From Inia geoffrensis (lineage: Eukaryota; Chordata; Mammalia; Artiodactyla; Iniidae), in NCBI GenBank assembly GCA_036417435.1, contig CM070903.1, positions 61,356,001 to 61,420,000 of the forward strand: DNA of 64,000 bases. The letters run 5' to 3'. The position numbers were made by a program, and so were the translations under genes. Below are positions 58,841-64,000 of the stretch, one piece after another (position 1 is the first letter of the stretch; each line of letters starts with the position of its first letter). The notes beneath the pieces are model-generated. The model was not told where the DNA came from. It saw only the letters and a list, made by a program, of their open reading frames with translations, and ran no database searches.

Positions 58841-61089
58841 AGAAAAAGCCTGTAAAAGAGATGCAGTTACAGACACGACATGAACAATGTATTATTTATT
58901 TTCCATTTGTTTTTACTGCTCCCCTGGAAATCAGGAGGCTGTATATGTGTGGGATGAGAGAGGAGGGAGAAGTATGAGAAATGTTATGACAGAAGTAGAG
59001 ATGGCTAAGAAAGCAAGGATCTGGGAGCCCAAAAGAGACCTAGAAGCTCTAGACTGGGTGAGGCACGTTTCAACTGTTTTACATTAAGGGGTGAGGGACA
59101 ATAGGGGGAATAAGATGGAGGGATAGTAGAGGTTCTTTAACTTTTTCATAGTTGACAACATTCTATTATAAAATAGGTTGTGCTTTTTTTTTTGGCAAAT
59201 CCCTAAATATAGATGAGAAATGTATGTTTATTTTGTAAAAAAAGAAAAAAAAAGTTTTAAACGCTTTAGGATTTCCCAGGAGGAAATGTTCTCTCAGATT
59301 AAAAATAGGCTATTATTATTGTTGCCATAAATTGAGGCTTGAGTAAGCCTCTCTTGGGTAAGTGCCTTTATAATAGTTTGATCCCTGCCCTAGAGCACAA
59401 AGGAGCTCCTTTATCTTCATCCCTGACTTTTCAAGATTCTCAGCATGTATAAGGTATATCTGCAGTCCATTCTCTGTGGGTTACATTTTCTAATTCTCAA
59501 AAGTTCAGTTCTCCCCAGCAGACAGGAGTTGTAGAACTTTGTATGTTAATGACAATGATCTTACACATTCAGTGGTAGCTTTTGACCCCTCCACAGCCCC
59601 TTTGCAAGCTTGTCATTGATGTCCAGAGATCCTACTGCACTGCCCTGATTGAAATACACTCACTCCCAGAGTAAAGAAAAATGACAGATTATTACAAAGT
59701 AGCTGGTTTGAAAAAGGACAAATACAAGCATCCAAACAAGGGTATTTGGTGTCACTAGAACTCTTGGGGGAATTTTTAAAAACTCAGATTTATTGGGCTG
59801 GCATTCTTATTCCTAGAAATGCTCATTTCCTCCTCTTTCTTATCTTATTTTCCCTTAAGAGAGGATTTCTCTCTCACACTGGTTTCAACTCTCTTATGGT
59901 TTAAAGATGCCATATTAAAGTACTGATTGTCATCAGTTCCTGGTCATATTAGGGTGCTTAGTAGAACCATAACTGGTAGTTCAGGCACAAGAATTGTGCT
60001 TATATCCATCTTGATCACACCCCTGAAATGAGACACCAGAAAATTTCAATTTAGTCATGCTGCCTATGCCTTAGGAAGAGAAAAGGAGAAGAAAATATAG
60101 GGTATGCTCCCCTCTCCACAAAGGTATCCCACTATGCTTCCCAAAATACAAGGGGAGAATTAAGTTTATTCTTTTGTCTGGGGCTTTGGCAAACAACAGG
60201 AAAACTTCTCAACTGAATTAAATGATAAGGAGTTGATTATCACACAGAAGATGTACAGAGGTAGGTGACTTCACACTAATTCATTAGGGATCATGTCTAT
60301 CTTTCTGCTCTGCCAATCTCAGCTTATAGGTCTTGTCTTTAGTCTGGTTTGCCTCATGGTCGCAAAATGGCTGCAGCAGCTCCAGGTGTTTATATTCTCA
60401 CAACAACATCCAGAAGTGGAAAAAGAGACCTGCTTTTAAGATTAGGAAACCCATTCCAAGTAGTTCCACACCAAATTCTTTTACATTTCCCTTGCCAGAT
60501 TTATATCATATACCCATGCTTGGGCCAATCACTAACAAAGAGAATGGAAACACTGCTATTGGATTTACCAGGACATTCTCTTTAGTCACAAGGGAAAATA
60601 CGAGGTTTTGCTAACAAGAAAGAAGGTAGGAAGTGGTAACTGGCTACCTCTGAGATTCAAATGAACCCCCATGTTAAAGAGAATAATTTAAAATGCTATA
60701 AGGAATATTATAACAGCATTAAAATGATTTTTAAAAGAATGACAATAATCATGCCACTCTAATTAATTTCATTTTGCAAATTTCATTCTTGTCCTTGTCC
60801 ACATGCCCACATACTTTTATGTAGTTGAAACCTTAATTTTGTAGTCATTGTTTATCATGTAAAATAATTGTGAATAATATTTGTACACATTTTACATTAT
60901 CGTTATCTTAAATGACTAAATTCCCTTTTATTGCGTTGACATAACATTTTAATCCAGCCTCTATCATTTGAGCCTTTTACTGTTATTAATATCACTGTGA
61001 TAAATCTTTAAAGTGATATTTATATTAAGCAAACATGAAGCATTAAGGTTGTTACTAATACATAGGAAAAGTGATGGCAAGCAGCTGAA

Positions 61090-61270
61090 AACTCATCAGA
61101 GTTGGAGACTAGAGTTTTGTCTTGACTATGCTACACGCTTGCTGTATACCCTTTGGTTGGTTTATCAACCTTTGGGCTTTAGTTCTCTTACTTGGAAAGA
61201 TGAAGTTGAAATAAATAAATTCTAAGATCACTTCCAGTTTCCATTGTCCATAATTTTATGAATTCTAAGA
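61090..61270 (+). mobile_element. MIR-like SINE
   Basis: 'GAGTTGGAGACTAGAGTTTT', 'TTTGGGCTTTAGTTCTCTTA' and 'CTAAGATCACTTCCAGTTTC' resemble the MIR core and 3' end; diverged. Confidence 0.5.
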
Positions 61271-62734
61271 TTCTTTGGAAAGCATCAGTGCTTGGGCCTC
61301 AGGCTAGGATACCGAATTAATAGGAGCATAGAGATTGAAAACGGGTGGCCACATTATACCCAGCCACATTAAACTTGGGTTTAGCCAGCACACTTTTATG
61401 TAAAACGAATGCAAATACTTTTTAGATGGAGTATGCACTATGTACTTTGGCCGCAGTTTTCTCCTCTGTTGTTTTACACTAGGATGCTTCCAACTTTCAT
61501 AATACCCACCTGTCCCTGAAGGCTTTGAGTTTGCAACTCCTGGATGGAGGTAAGACCGTGGTGATTAAATGAATCACCCACCTGAACCCAGCACCTAGGT
61601 TTCCATGCAAGTCTTCCTTTGGAGACTGCGAAAAGCAGCCTTACTCGTTCACAAGATCTAGTGATGGTTTCCATGTTATGCACATAAACACCTTGTCAGG
61701 CCCCAGAGACAGGTTGGAGAGGATGATTGATGGGAGTGGGCTTGTGAAATCACACCTGCTGTCACAGCAGATGGGGAAAAAAGCCGGAGTAACCTGTGGA
61801 ATTGCTGATCTTTTTTGAAAATTCACTCCTAAAAACATTATTTTAGCTCCTTTACATACTTTAGAAAGAGCTAGTGTTAACAAACCAGACTCTAAGGTAG
61901 CAACTTCTATATGAGTTTTCAGGAGTATAATTTCAATAAAATAGCAAGAAGCCTTCACCAACCAGGTGAAGTGGTGTTTGAGCTCCAGGGTGGTGAAGCA
62001 ACGCTTTCTTTGCCAAGCAAAAAAAATGTCATTCATGCTGCAATTTCTGGCTGGCTGCCCACTGGGCATATAAGCCTGTCCTCAATAATGTTATCCTACT
62101 CCATGCATAACATTGCCTTTGGAGCACAGGATGCATCCTAGAGAGGAAAAAAGAGATGAAATAACTTTGCACAGAACAAACCAATGAATGGGCAATGGGA
62201 AACATGGGCCATTACACCAATAGGGAATCCATGTAGAACTGAAGAAGTGCTCTGAGGTCTCTGCTTTGACCTCATTCGTCGTTGGCTCTGTCCTACACAA
62301 CTTAGCCTTATGTTATCCTAATTTTACCTGATATGCATCTGAGAAATTTATTCAACAACTAGTTACTGAGTTTTCACTATATTCACTGCATTGCTTATGG
62401 AAGGTACAAAAATGTGTGTTTGCACGTGTGTGGGTACAACATGCACATGTGCTAAGTTAAGAAGCAAAGGGAGAGTTTAATAGGACTAGGCAGCAGGCTG
62501 CCAGAGAGAGGCCTCAAGGTAGGATGTGATCGAATTCAAATGAACCCTTCAGACAGAGCCGTGTGTGAGAAAGAGAGAAAACACAGCATCTGAGTGGAAT
62601 GGGAAGACTTTCCAGAGAAGCTGGAAACTGATTTGAGTGCTACAGTGCATGGGAGTTAGGTTTGAGCTGGGATATGGTGAAGGAGAATGGTTTCACCTAC
62701 CAGAGGCCAAAGTCTCAGGCAGTTCAATTTTTTA

Positions 62735-63530
62735 TTCATTCATTTATTTGTTCAACAAATACTTATTGAGCATCGATTTATACCAGGCTTGGTTTACGCC
62801 TGGGGTTACAGTCAATAATCATGACAGACAGATCCCTGCTCTGGTAGAGGGAGACAGAGAATAAAACCTACTAACAAAAGAAAGTGTCAGGAAGTGGTAA
62901 ACATTACACAGAGAGGTAGAATTGGGTGATGTGACGGTGATTGGGTGACTATGGTAGAGTAGGTGTTTTCTTCGCTTCTCTGAAAATGTGACGGCTAAGC
63001 TTAGATCTGAAAGACAAAAAACAGCCAGCCATGCAGAGGTCTGGGGGAAGAGTATTCCTGGCAGAGGGAACAGCTGGCGTGGAGGTCCTGAGATAGGAAC
63101 ATGTTTGGCACATTTGAGAAGACCAGTGTCACCGGTGTGTAGCAGATGACGGGAGGGGTGGAACAAGGTGAGGCTGGAGAGGGAGTATGCCAGATGGTAT
63201 AGGAGTTTGGATTTTATTCTAAGTGGGATGGAAGCCATTGGAAGGCTTACACGTGGAGGAGAAATGATATATTTGATATGCACATCTCTCTGGCTGCTGT
63301 ATAACAATGGATCACAGCAGGAGCAAGAGAGGAAGCAGTGGCCAGTGAAGAGGCCGTTGTGGCAATCCAGAGCACGTGGGTGTTTCCTTGGATTCAGTGG
63401 TGGTACTGGAGATGGAGAAGTAGTGAATCCATTTGGGTTACATTTTGGATACAGACTTGACAGGATTTACTGATAGATTGGATATGGGCATGAGGGAAAT
63501 GGAGTTGCCAAGATAGTGATAGAATGGGAC
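62735..63530 (+). mobile_element. L2 element, long 3' portion
   Basis: 'CAACAAATACTTATTGAGCA', 'GACAGATCCCTGCTCTGGTA', 'TTCCTGGCAGAGGGAACAGC', 'GGAGTTTGGATTTTATTCTA', 'GAAGCCATTGGAAGGCTTAC' and 'GAGGCCGTTGTGGCAATCCA' in L2 order. One of the best-preserved L2 copies here. Confidence 0.88.
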
Positions 63531-64000
63531 TTGTTTATTAAGAATGTGCAAATTTCTCTGAAATGCTTATGAAACTCTGTCATCCAACATGAACAGCAAT
63601 GAGATCTCTGAACAAAAGTAGCATACTGTGGAAATAAATGAAGACCAACTAAATGAGAGAACCAAAGACTATTCAGAGCGTGCCATGGCAAGGGAGTCAG
63701 CCACTGTCATTTGCATTTTGGTAGAGACTCAAAGTTAGGCAGAGACCCAGAGGCAGAGCTTTATAGTGAAAAACGGGAAGGCTTCTGCTATGCCCTGATT
63801 GATGGCTGTTGGCATGGGGAAGCTCTAAGTGGGCTACCTGGAAGCAGGGCATCCTGTGAGATTGGTTAGGGGTGCATATTTGGCTTTTTCTGGTTAGGAC
63901 AAAATTAGGGAAGGAGGGACAAAAACTAGGGATGCTGTCAGTTATTAAACAAGTCCTGGTTCTTTTTGGCTGATTGTTACATAAGTTATTGTTTCGCTTC

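Larger units (their letters stand above)
53421..64000. other. DRD3 upstream flank, no supported gene
   Basis: Ten kilobases with two MLT1 LTRs, two CHR SINEs, an L1 3' end, a MER5-like piece, a MIR-like piece and a long L2. The parts not assigned to repeats (53430-54950, 55870-56790, 57260-57950, 58840-61080 and 61270-62730) show no exon, RNA gene or CpG island that I can support. A low-divergence-looking block at 60180-60600 resembles an old interspersed repeat I cannot name. Confidence 0.6.

Noticed and set aside
60180..60600. Possible processed pseudogene (frame starting MPHGRKMAAAAPG)
   Set aside because: The sequence looks like an old interspersed repeat ('CTCATGGTCGCAAAATGGCT'), with no poly-A, duplication or recognisable parent gene.

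Overview
The window is mammalian nuclear DNA from a whale or dolphin (Cetacea), or just possibly a close cetartiodactyl relative. The evidence is at least fifteen copies of tRNA-derived SINEs of the CHR family (about 210-bp and 340-bp forms plus a short form). Many are nearly identical to one another, and most have clear target-site duplications (TSDs). Older mammal-wide repeats (L2, MIR, MLT1 LTRs, L1M, MER5 and MER20-type hAT elements) fill much of the rest.

The only protein-coding gene I can support is DRD3, the dopamine D3 receptor, on the minus strand. All six coding exons are present: 46450-46181, 35050-34938, 23944-23802, 16698-16502, 11926-11644 and 10507-10311. Joined at GT-AG boundaries with consistent phases they give an uninterrupted 400-residue receptor, the same length as the human protein. 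It keeps the aminergic GPCR ligand-binding and activation residues: Asp110, Ser192/193/196, DRY 127-129, CWLP 341-344, His349, Tyr373 and NPVIY 379-383. The first coding exon has a plausible acceptor 35 nt before the ATG, so at least one 5' noncoding exon lies upstream. A candidate ends at 53304 with an excellent donor and carries two short upstream ORF starts.

Layout from low to high coordinate: 1-10310 is the 3' flank or 3' UTR side of DRD3, with an old L1, five CHR SINEs, an MLT1 LTR and a MIR. 10311-46450 is the coding body, with introns of 1.1, 4.6, 7.1, 11.0 and 11.1 kb. 46486-53303 is the probable 5' intron. 53304-64000 is the putative noncoding exon and upstream flank, with two MLT1 LTRs, two CHR SINEs, an L1 3' end and a long L2. 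I see no second gene, no RNA gene and no CRISPR-like or prokaryotic system.

The points most worth a second look are: a CpG-dense patch deep in coding intron 2 (about 28990-29300); substitutions clustered in the cytoplasmic half of TM6; the candidate 5' exon with uORFs; a CHR SINE whose 3' end is an inverted copy of its own interior; a SINE whose tail is a TA/TG microsatellite; and several structure-prone simple repeats. I found nothing that amounts to a new biological system.
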